Below are positions 1 through 5,894 of a DNA stretch of 6,253 nucleotides, piece by piece (position 1 is the first letter of the stretch; each line of letters starts with the position of its first letter). Origin of the DNA: JBIIUJ01 sp044340025 (GTDB lineage Bacteria > Pseudomonadota > Alphaproteobacteria > Caulobacterales > Aquidulcibacteraceae); NCBI GenBank assembly GCA_044340025.1, contig JBIIUJ010000140.1, forward strand, positions 1 to 6,253, given 5' to 3'. The notes under the pieces were generated by a model that saw only the letters and a list, made by a program, of their open reading frames with translations, was not told where the DNA came from and made no database searches. A program made the position numbers and the translations under genes.

Positions 1-1
1 G

Positions 2-850
2 TATCTGCCGGGCGTGCGGCTGCATTCGGCCATTCACGCCACCGGTGCGCTGGCGGAGGCAGGGGCCGCCGATCTCGTGCTTGCGGTGGCGCCGGCCCAG
101 CACATGCGCGCCACGCTTGCGCGCTTCGCGCCGTTTGCGCGGCCCGGCGTTCCGGTGGTCTTGTGCTCCAAGGGCGTCGAGCAGGGCACGCTGGCGCTCA
201 TGACCGATGTGTTGGCCGAGACCCTGCCGGCGGCGCCGGCGGCGGTGCTGTCTGGTCCGTCCTTTGCGCGCGACGTGGCGATCGGCCTGCCGACGGCGGT
301 GACGCTGGCGTGCGCAGACGCGGCGCTGGGCGCGCGGCTGGCCCAGACGCTCGGCGCGCCGACGTTTAGGCCCTATCTCGCCGCAGACCTGATCGGGGCG
401 GAAGTGGGCGGCGCGGTGAAGAACGTGCTCGCGATCGCCTGCGGCGTGGCGCAGGGGCGAAAGCTCGGCGAAAGCGCGCGTGCGGCGCTGATCACCCGGG
501 GCTTTGCGGAGATGACGCGGCTTGGCGTGGCGATGGGCGCGCGGGCCGAGACGCTGGCCGGCCTGTGCGGGCTTGGCGACCTGATCCTCACCTGCTCCAG
601 CCTCACCTCGCGCAATTTCGCGCTTGGCGCCGCGCTGGGCGAAGGGCTCTCGCCGGCGGAGGCGCTTTCGGGCAAACGCTCGGTCGCCGAAGGGGCGGCG
701 AGCGCGCCGGCGGTGGCGGCGCTTGCCGCGCGCGAGGGCGTGGACATGCCAATCTGTCAGGGGGTGGCTGGGCTGCTGTCGGGCGCTATGGATGTGGATC
801 AGCTGATCGCGGGCCTGCTCGCGCGGCCGTTCAGGGCGGAGGGCGCATGA
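2..850 (+). CDS. gpsA: NAD(P)-dependent glycerol-3-phosphate dehydrogenase, 5'-truncated by the window edge
   Basis: This enzyme reduces dihydroxyacetone phosphate to sn-glycerol 3-phosphate in the cytoplasm, supplying the backbone for phospholipid synthesis. The reading frame is open to the left edge. About 282 residues are visible, starting with YLPG, against roughly 330 for the family, so the N-terminal Rossmann GxGxxG loop lies outside the window. Family signatures seen, numbered from the GTG at 14, are AVAPAQ (25-30), the SKG lysine (K53), LSGPSFA (79-85), the catalytic-lysine segment GGAVKN (K136), GLGDLILTC (186-194) and the SRN phosphate-binding pair (199-201). The GTG at 14 is an internal valine, not a start, because conserved sequence continues upstream of it. 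The TGA stop overlaps the ATG of the next gene, suggesting co-translation. Nothing looks broken. The identification is secure. Confidence 0.96.
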   Translation, partial: YLPGVRLHSAIHATGALAEAGAADLVLAVAPAQHMRATLARFAPFARPGVPVVLCSKGVEQGTLALMTDVLAETLPAAPAAVLSGPSFARDVAIGLPTAVTLACADAALGARLAQTLGAPTFRPYLAADLIGAEVGGAVKNVLAIACGVAQGRKLGESARAALITRGFAEMTRLGVAMGARAETLAGLCGLGDLILTCSSLTSRNFALGAALGEGLSPAEALSGKRSVAEGAASAPAVAALAAREGVDMPICQGVAGLLSGAMDVDQLIAGLLARPFRAEGA

Positions 851-1803
851 AGCGCAGGAGCGTGTGGCGTTGGCTCGGGCGCGGACTGGCGGGCCTTGGC
901 GTTGTGTTGGCGGCATGGGGGATCACCGGCATGGCGATGGCGGCGGGCGGCTGGAGCAAGCCGCTGCGAGGCGAGATGGTGGATGTGGGCGGGCGCAGCC
1001 TGCGCCTGGTCTGCGAAGGCGTGCGCCAGCCCGGCCAGCCGACCGTGGTGTTCGAGGCGGGCGCCTATTCCGGCGCGGCCGACTGGGGCGTGATCCAGCC
1101 GCAGACAGCGCAGTTTGCGCGCGCCTGCGCCTATGACCGGGCGGGCATCGGCTGGTCGGACCCCACCAATGGCCCGCGCGACCCCGGCGCGCTTGCCGAC
1201 GATCTGCGCACCCTGCTGCGCGCGGCCGGCGAGGAGGGGCCGTTCGTTCTGGTGGGCCATTCCATGGCAGGCCTGATGACGCGCGCCTTCATCGCCGCCT
1301 ATCCCGACGAGGTGGCGGGCCTGGTTCTGGTGGACGCCGCCGATCCAAGCGCCATCGAGATCCCCGAAGCGCGCGTCTGGATCCAGCGCTTCCAGCAGGC
1401 GGCCCGTCTGGGCGCGTGCCTGTCCCGTCTGGGGCTGATGAAGCCGCTGACGCCGTTTTTCGCCAACCGCATCGGCCTGCCGGCCGGCAGCGTGGCGCTG
1501 GCGGAAAAGCGCCGCATGTTTGGCGCGCCGCGGCACATGAAGGCGGCCGCCGCCGAGATCACCCAGACGATCAATGGCGGCGCCCGCGCGCTCGACGCCG
1601 ATCCCTTCCTCGCCCGCATCCCCGTCACCACGATCAGCGCCGGCCCCGATCGCGGCCGCTGGAGCGCAGCGCAGAAGCGGGCGGCCACCCTGTCTTCGGC
1701 CGGCGAGAGCCTGGTGGTGGAGGACGCAACCCACACCTCAATCCTTGGGCCGCGGCATGCCGGCGTGGTGGTGGGGGCGGTTCGCCGGGTGGGCGGGTTC
1801 TAG
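847..1803 (+). CDS. Alpha/beta-fold hydrolase with N-terminal signal or membrane anchor
   Basis: A 318-residue serine hydrolase of the alpha/beta superfamily; the substrate is unknown. The N-terminus MKRRSVWRWLGRG is basic and is followed by a hydrophobic stretch (about 14-33). A possible AMA cleavage site at 30-32 makes export or membrane anchoring likely. The hydrolase core begins near residue 44. The nucleophile elbow GHSMAG (137-142) gives Ser139. Asp268 in SAGPDRG is the likely acid, and His296 in EDATHTSIL the likely base. Asp163 in LVLVDAADPS follows strand 6 and is a less likely alternative acid. The start is the ATG at 847, with GGAGG at 838-842 four bases upstream. The open frame extends further left only because it shadows gpsA. 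The start overlaps the gpsA stop (ATGA), so translation is probably coupled. The TAG stop shares CTAG with the stop of convergent moaD. Confidence 0.9.
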   Translation: MKRRSVWRWLGRGLAGLGVVLAAWGITGMAMAAGGWSKPLRGEMVDVGGRSLRLVCEGVRQPGQPTVVFEAGAYSGAADWGVIQPQTAQFARACAYDRAGIGWSDPTNGPRDPGALADDLRTLLRAAGEEGPFVLVGHSMAGLMTRAFIAAYPDEVAGLVLVDAADPSAIEIPEARVWIQRFQQAARLGACLSRLGLMKPLTPFFANRIGLPAGSVALAEKRRMFGAPRHMKAAAAEITQTINGGARALDADPFLARIPVTTISAGPDRGRWSAAQKRAATLSSAGESLVVEDATHTSILGPRHAGVVVGAVRRVGGF

Positions 1804-2057
1804 CCGCCGGTCATGGGCGGCAGGAACGCGATCTCGTCGCCCTCGCGCAGGACAGTGCCTTCATCCGCCGGGGCGAGGGACTGGTTGATCGCCACCCGCA
1901 CCGAGGGCGCACGCAGGATGGCGCCAAGGCCGGGGTCTGCCGCATCCAGCGCATCGATCAGCGCAGACAGCGCCATGCCCGCCGCCGGCAGCGGATAGAC
2001 CCGCTCGCGCCCGCCTGCCGCATCGCGCAGCCGGCCGAGAAACAAAAGCCGCGCCAC
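1800..2057 (-). CDS. moaD: Molybdopterin synthase sulfur-carrier subunit MoaD
   Basis: An 85-residue ubiquitin-fold sulfur carrier. In this family the C-terminal glycine is adenylated and converted to a thiocarboxylate, which donates sulfur, together with MoaE, to turn cyclic pyranopterin monophosphate into molybdopterin. The sequence shows an N-terminal strand (ARLLFLGRLRDAAG), the conserved segment VRVAINQ (53-59), REGDEIAFLPP (71-81) and the required Gly-Gly end (84-85). Length is normal for the family. The start is a GTG only 3 nt after the moaA stop, with no convincing Shine-Dalgarno (at best GGCGG at 2065-2069), so translation probably depends on ribosomes finishing moaA. The stop overlaps that of the convergent hydrolase gene. 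No moaE follows on this strand; the next gene is the oppositely oriented hydrolase. A ThiS carrier is a possible alternative, but adjacency to moaA favours MoaD. Confidence 0.9.
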   Translation of the reverse strand: MARLLFLGRLRDAAGGRERVYPLPAAGMALSALIDALDAADPGLGAILRAPSVRVAINQSLAPADEGTVLREGDEIAFLPPMTGG

Positions 2058-2060
2058 GCT

Positions 2061-3098
2061 CTAGCCGCCGGTGTGGCTCATGGTGCGCGCCACCGCCGGG
2101 GCCGCGCCGCGCCGCTCTATCACGAAATCATGGCCCTTCGGCTTGCGCGTGATCGCTTCTGCGATGGCGGCATGCAGGGGCGCATCATCGTGCGGGCTCT
2201 CGCGCAGGGGCGCGCGCAGATCGGCGTGATCATCCTGGCCGAGGCAGAGATAGAGCCGCCCGGTGCAGGTGACCCGCACCCGGTTGCAGCTCTCGCAGAA
2301 ATTGTGCGTCAGCGGCGTGATGAAGCCCAGCCGCCCGCCCGTCTCCGCCACGCGCACATAGCGGGCCGGGCCGCCGGTGCGGAAATCCAGCTCTTCCAGC
2401 GTCCAGAAGCTCGAAAGCTCCCGCCGCACGGTGGAGAGCGGCAGATACTGATCGGTCCTGTCCTCGTCGATCTCGCCCATCGGCATGGTCTCGATCAGGC
2501 AGAGGTCGAAGCCCTGCGCGTGCGCCCAGCCGATCAGATCAGGGATTTCGGCGGCGTTGTCGTGCTTCAGCGCCACGGTGTTGATCTTCACCTGCAGCCC
2601 TGCGGCCTTCGCCGCCGACAGCCCCTCCAGAACGGCGGGAAGCTGATCGCGCCTTGTGATGCGCGCGAAGGTCGCCCGGTCCAGCGTGTCGAGCGAGACA
2701 TTGATGCGGCGCACGCCAGCCCTTGCCAGGGCGTCGGCTGCGCCGGCGAGCTGGGTGGCGTTGGTGGTCAGCGTCAGCTCTTCCAGCGCGCCCGAGCGCA
2801 GATGCCGCGACAGGCCTTCCACCAGCGAGAGAAAGCCCTTGCGCACCAGCGGCTCCCCGCCGGTGAGGCGCAGCTTGCGAACGCCCTGGGCGATGAAGGC
2901 CGAACAGAGCCGATCCAGCTCCTCCAGAGACAGGAGATCCCGTTTGGGCAGGAAATCCATGATCTCGGCCATGCAATAGGTGCAGCGCAGATCGCACCGG
3001 TCCGTTACGGAGACGCGCAAATAGGTGATCGCCCGCCCGAACGGGTCGATCAGCGCCGGGCGCGCGCCGGTCAGCGGGAACGGCGCAAGCTGCGTCAC
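2061..3098 (-). CDS. moaA: GTP 3',8-cyclase MoaA (radical SAM, molybdenum cofactor step 1)
   Basis: This 345-residue cytoplasmic radical SAM enzyme converts GTP to 3',8-cyclo-GTP, which MoaC then turns into cyclic pyranopterin monophosphate. The radical SAM cluster motif CxxxCxxC is Cys35, Cys39 and Cys42, followed by MAE. The SAM-binding GGEP is at 80-83. The second, substrate-binding [4Fe-4S] cluster motif is Cys268, Cys271 and Cys285, with the exact CX2CX13C spacing of the family. The C-terminal Gly-Gly (344-345), needed for activity in this family, is present. All key residues are intact. The start is GTG and overlaps the stop of the upstream iorB-like gene as GTGA (3095-3098). The only Shine-Dalgarno-like sequence is a weak GAGAA at 3103-3107, so translational coupling is likely. 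MoaD follows after 3 nt. Confidence 0.97.
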   Translation of the reverse strand: MTQLAPFPLTGARPALIDPFGRAITYLRVSVTDRCDLRCTYCMAEIMDFLPKRDLLSLEELDRLCSAFIAQGVRKLRLTGGEPLVRKGFLSLVEGLSRHLRSGALEELTLTTNATQLAGAADALARAGVRRINVSLDTLDRATFARITRRDQLPAVLEGLSAAKAAGLQVKINTVALKHDNAAEIPDLIGWAHAQGFDLCLIETMPMGEIDEDRTDQYLPLSTVRRELSSFWTLEELDFRTGGPARYVRVAETGGRLGFITPLTHNFCESCNRVRVTCTGRLYLCLGQDDHADLRAPLRESPHDDAPLHAAIAEAITRKPKGHDFVIERRGAAPAVARTMSHTGG

Positions 3099-5305
3099 GC
3101 TGTTCTCAGCTGATCGCCCATCGGGAGCACGGTGATGTGTTTGGCGGTGGCCGAGAAGATCGCATTGGCGATTGCGGGGCCGATCGGCGGGGTGCCGGGC
3201 TCGCCCACCCCGGTGGGCGGCTCGGTGGAGGGCACGATATACACCTCGATCTTCGGCATCTCATCGATCCGCAGCACGCGATAATCTGCGAAGTTCGACT
3301 GATCGACCACGCCGCCGGTGAGCGTCACGCCCTCGTGCAGGATGGCCGACAGGCCATAGCCGATCCCGCCTTCCATCTGGGCGACGATCGCATCGGGATC
3401 CACCGCCACGCCGCAATCGACCGCGCACACGATCCGGTCGACCATGATGGCGCCGTCGCGGATCGAGACGTCGGCGATCTGGGCCACATAGGTGCCAAAG
3501 CTCTTGTGCAGCGACACACCGCGCGACGTGCCGCGGCCGGCCCAGCCGGCCTTTTCCGCCGCCAGGTTCAGCACGCCCAGCCGGCGCTTGTCTTCCGGCG
3601 GGATCAGCGAGCGGCGCAGCTCGATCGGGTCGCGGTTGGTGTGGGCGGCCACCCGATCCAGCATCGTCTCCAGCACATAGGCGGTGTGGGTGTGGCCCAC
3701 CGAGCGCCACCACAGCGCGGTGACGCCGATCTCGGGCTGATGCAGCTGAAGGTCGATCGAGGGGATCTCATAGGCCATATCGTGCAGGCCCTCGACGGCG
3801 CTGGGGTCCACCCCGTCCTTCATCATCATCTCGAAGGGGCTGCCCTTCATGAAGCTCTGGCAGACGACTGTATGCTTCCAGGCCGAGATGTTGCCTTCCG
3901 CGGTCACGCCGACGCGCACGTCATGCACCGCCATCGGCCGGTAGCGGCCGCCGCGCAGATCGTCTTCACGCGTCCAGACGAGCTTCACCGGCGCCCGCCC
4001 GTCGATGGCGCGCGCGATCATGCAGGCTTCGGCGACATAATCGCTGTCGGGCACGGCGCGCCGCCCGAAGGAGCCGCCCGCCGCCAGCGTATGCAGCTTC
4101 ACCTGCTCCGGCTTGAGGCCCAGAACGGCGGCCGCGTTGCCCTGATCCAGGGTCTGGATCTGGTGCCCGGACCAGATCTCCGCGCCCCGGCCGCGCTGAT
4201 AGGACACCACCGCATTCATCGGCTCCATCGTGGCGTGGGCCAGGAACGGGAACACATAGGTGGCGTCGATCGAGCAGGAGGCGCAGGCGAGGCCCGCTTT
4301 CACGTCGCCCTCGTTCAGCACCACGATGCCGGGCGTCTTGGCGATGGCTTTGTATTCCTCGATCAGCTCCGGCGTGCCGCGCTTTTCGGCGCGGGTCTCG
4401 TCCCAGTCGACTTTCAGCGCCTCGCGGCCCCTCATCGCAGCCCACGTGTTGGTGGCGAGCACCGCCACCCCGCGCGGGGTCTCCACCACATCGGTCACGC
4501 CGGGCACGGCCTTGGCCGCGCTCGGGTCGAAGCCCTTCACCGTGGCGCCGAACTTCGGCGGATGAGCCACCACTGCGGTGAGCATCCCCTCCTGATGGAT
4601 GTCCTGGGTATAGACCTGCGCGCCCGTGCTCTTGGGCTTGCTGTCCAGCCGATGGGTGCGCTGGCCGATGATCTTGAAGTCCTTGGGGTCCTTCAGCGGA
4701 AGGGTGGCGGGATCGGGCGCTGTCTCTGCGCCGGCGGCCTCGGCCATCTCGCCGAAGGTCGCCGACTTGCCGGAGGCATGGCCAAGCACGCCCTTGGCCA
4801 CCGTGATCTCGCCGGCCGGCACGCCCCAAGCTTTCGTCGCGGCAGCCACCAGCATGGCGCGCGCCGCCGCCCCCGCCTGGCGCATCTGCATGTAGCTGTT
4901 GGCCATGCCGGTCGACCCGCCGGTCGCCTGCATGATGCCGAAGAAGGTGTTGGCGTATTTCTTCACGTCGGCGGGCGCGAAGTCATAGGCCATCTGGCCC
5001 CAGTCGGCGTCCATCTCCTCCGCGACCAGCTTGGACAGGCCGGTGGAAATGCCCTGGCCCTTGTCCTGGTGCTTGATCAGGACCGTCACGACATTGTCGG
5101 CCCCCACCCGCACGAAGGCGTTGAGCATGCCGGCGGCCTCTGAGGCTGCGCCACCCGGCCCGGCGGCCGTGCAGCCGACGGCAAAGCCCGCCGCGCCCAG
5201 CCCGAACACCGCCAGAAAGCCGCGCCGCGAGGTCGCGGTCGCCTGGGAAAGCGCCTCGGCCGAGAAGCCGGGGAGCGCGGAGATGCGATCGATCGGTCCA
5301 AACAT
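3095..5305 (-). CDS. Molybdenum hydroxylase large subunit, IorB type, Tat-exported
   Basis: A 736-residue molybdopterin-binding catalytic subunit of the xanthine oxidase superfamily. It resembles the beta subunit of isoquinoline 1-oxidoreductase and related periplasmic aldehyde dehydrogenases. The N-terminus carries a twin-arginine signal (SRRGFL, 26-31), then a hydrophobic stretch ending in AVGC with Cys45, which could be a lipobox. A first Mo-cofactor segment (about 60-200) precedes the hammerhead domain (about 225-330) and the main Mo-cofactor domain (about 350-730). Motifs seen are HATMEPMNA (357-365), GGSFGRR (410-416), RSVGHTHTAY (534-543), DCGVAVDP (630-637), and VGEP with Glu702 as the likely catalytic base. 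The ATG at 5305 lies 4 nt after the stop of the [2Fe-2S] subunit, with a good Shine-Dalgarno TGAGGGG at 5314-5320. Substrate is unknown; an N-heterocycle or aldehyde fits the family. Confidence 0.94.
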   Translation of the reverse strand: MFGPIDRISALPGFSAEALSQATATSRRGFLAVFGLGAAGFAVGCTAAGPGGAASEAAGMLNAFVRVGADNVVTVLIKHQDKGQGISTGLSKLVAEEMDADWGQMAYDFAPADVKKYANTFFGIMQATGGSTGMANSYMQMRQAGAAARAMLVAAATKAWGVPAGEITVAKGVLGHASGKSATFGEMAEAAGAETAPDPATLPLKDPKDFKIIGQRTHRLDSKPKSTGAQVYTQDIHQEGMLTAVVAHPPKFGATVKGFDPSAAKAVPGVTDVVETPRGVAVLATNTWAAMRGREALKVDWDETRAEKRGTPELIEEYKAIAKTPGIVVLNEGDVKAGLACASCSIDATYVFPFLAHATMEPMNAVVSYQRGRGAEIWSGHQIQTLDQGNAAAVLGLKPEQVKLHTLAAGGSFGRRAVPDSDYVAEACMIARAIDGRAPVKLVWTREDDLRGGRYRPMAVHDVRVGVTAEGNISAWKHTVVCQSFMKGSPFEMMMKDGVDPSAVEGLHDMAYEIPSIDLQLHQPEIGVTALWWRSVGHTHTAYVLETMLDRVAAHTNRDPIELRRSLIPPEDKRRLGVLNLAAEKAGWAGRGTSRGVSLHKSFGTYVAQIADVSIRDGAIMVDRIVCAVDCGVAVDPDAIVAQMEGGIGYGLSAILHEGVTLTGGVVDQSNFADYRVLRIDEMPKIEVYIVPSTEPPTGVGEPGTPPIGPAIANAIFSATAKHITVLPMGDQLRTA

Positions 5306-5309
5306 CGCC

Positions 5310-5768
5310 TCAGCCCCTCAGGATCTCGCCGGCGCGCTTCACGCCGGCGCGGATGCGCACATAAGTGGCGCAGCGGCAGATATGGCCGCTCATCGCCGCA
5401 TCGATATCGTCGTCGGTCGGCTCCGGATTGGAGGCGAGCAGCGCCGCCGCGCTCATGACCTGGCCCGACTGGCAGTAGCCGCACTGGACGACGTCCAGCT
5501 CCTGCCAGGCGGCCTGAACGGCCTTGGCCGCCGGAGTGGCCGCGCCCTCGATCGTGACGACAGAGGCGCCCGCCACCGCCGACATCGGCATGGAGCAGGA
5601 ACGCACCGGCGCCCCGTTCAGATGAACCGTGCAGGCGCCGCACGCCGCAATCCCGCAGCCATACTTCGTGCCGGTCGCCTTCTGGATATCGCGCAGCCAC
5701 CACAGGAGCGGCATTTCGGCGTCGCCGGCATAGCGCACGGCGGTTCCGTTCAGAGTGAATTCAATCAT
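5310..5768 (-). CDS. Molybdenum hydroxylase [2Fe-2S] subunit, IorA type
   Basis: A 152-residue iron-sulfur subunit that passes electrons from the molybdenum centre of the large subunit through two [2Fe-2S] clusters. The plant-type ferredoxin cluster ligands are Cys38, Cys43, Cys46 and Cys58 (KYGCGIAACGACTVHLNG). The second cluster in the helical domain uses Cys96, Cys99, Cys131 and Cys133 (QCGYCQSGQ and HICRCATY). All eight cysteines are present and the length is typical. The start is the ATG at 5768, giving MIEFTLNG as in the family, with GGGAG at 5776-5780. An in-frame GTG at 5837 would add 23 unconserved residues and is rejected. There is no signal peptide, so if the enzyme is periplasmic this subunit must travel with the Tat-bearing partner. 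It is the first gene of the compact run of four. Confidence 0.95.
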   Translation of the reverse strand: MIEFTLNGTAVRYAGDAEMPLLWWLRDIQKATGTKYGCGIAACGACTVHLNGAPVRSCSMPMSAVAGASVVTIEGAATPAAKAVQAAWQELDVVQCGYCQSGQVMSAAALLASNPEPTDDDIDAAMSGHICRCATYVRIRAGVKRAGEILRG

Positions 5769-5775
5769 GCCCTCG

Positions 5776-5780
5776 CTCCC
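5776..5780 (-). promoter_or_regulatory. Shine-Dalgarno GGGAG deciding the iorA start
   Basis: The minus strand reads GGGAG seven bases before the ATG at 5768. This supports the family-typical MIEF start over the in-frame GTG at 5837. A second GAGGG (5770-5774) lies only 1 nt from the ATG and is too close to serve. Confidence 0.6.
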
Positions 5781-5787
5781 GCGCAGC

Positions 5788-5813
5788 GTCGTTGCATCGC
5801 AAGATGGAACGAC
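5788..5813. promoter_or_regulatory. 26-nt inverted repeat in the iorA leader (candidate operator or RNA hairpin)
   Basis: The arms GTCGTTGCATC and GATGGAACGAC are complementary at 10 of 11 positions around a 4-nt GCAA centre. The single mismatch is the G:G pair 5794/5807. The repeat ends 19 nt before the iorA start codon and just before its Shine-Dalgarno. It is the strongest symmetry I found in the window's only real intergenic gap. A dimeric repressor or activator site is the simplest reading. A leader hairpin acting on translation is the alternative. Inside it lies a smaller palindrome, TTGC-ATC-GCAA (5792-5802). Which regulator would bind is unknown, and no clear -35/-10 pair can be assigned around it. 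Confidence 0.5.
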
Positions 5814-5830
5814 TGGCGCGGGGAGGCAAT

Positions 5831-5851
5831 CGATCACTCGCGCTTTGATCG
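5831..5851. repeat. Short inverted repeat CGATCA-N9-TGATCG upstream of iorA
   Basis: Perfect 6-bp arms at 5831-5836 and 5846-5851 are separated by 9 nt, giving a 21-nt element 62 nt upstream of the iorA start codon. The size suits a dimeric regulator, but arms this short can occur by chance in GC-rich DNA. It overlaps a possible 8-bp stem (5848-5855 with 5869-5876) on its right side. Confidence 0.25.
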
Positions 5852-5894
5852 CCGCAAGGTCATGCCCGGCGGCGATTGCGCCTTTCAGTCGGGC

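Noticed and set aside
14..16. GTG at 14 as the gpsA start
   Set aside because: Conserved gpsA sequence (YLPG) continues in frame to the window edge and the N-terminal nucleotide-binding domain would be missing.
799..1734. A 311-codon minus-strand open frame opposite the alpha/beta hydrolase
   Set aside because: It is antisense to a gene with a complete catalytic triad, and the translation shows no family features.
1416..3113. A 565-codon plus-strand open frame across the hydrolase end, moaD and moaA
   Set aside because: It runs through three well-supported genes, has low-complexity Arg/Gln/Ala composition and no recognisable motif.
3137..5143. A 668-codon open frame on the plus strand opposite the molybdenum hydroxylase large subunit
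   Set aside because: It is a shadow of the real gene caused by GC-rich codon use. The translation is rich in His, Arg and Gly with no domain, while the minus strand has clear family motifs.
5769..5837. Upstream GTG start (5837) for the [2Fe-2S] subunit
   Set aside because: The extra 23 residues are not family-like and would translate through the inverted repeat. The ATG at 5768 has a Shine-Dalgarno and a typical N-terminus.
5780..5865. Sigma-70-like promoter candidates on the minus strand (TTGCGG-17-ATCGAT and TTGCCT-17-CATCTT)
   Set aside because: The -10 matches are poor and several equally weak pairs exist, so no promoter can be placed with confidence.
5848..5876. Stem-loop ATCGCCGC with GCGGCGAT after the cytochrome stop, as an intrinsic terminator
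   Set aside because: The 8-bp stem has a 13-nt loop and no T-run follows on the minus strand, so it does not meet the usual criteria. It may still be a weak pause or part of the regulatory region.
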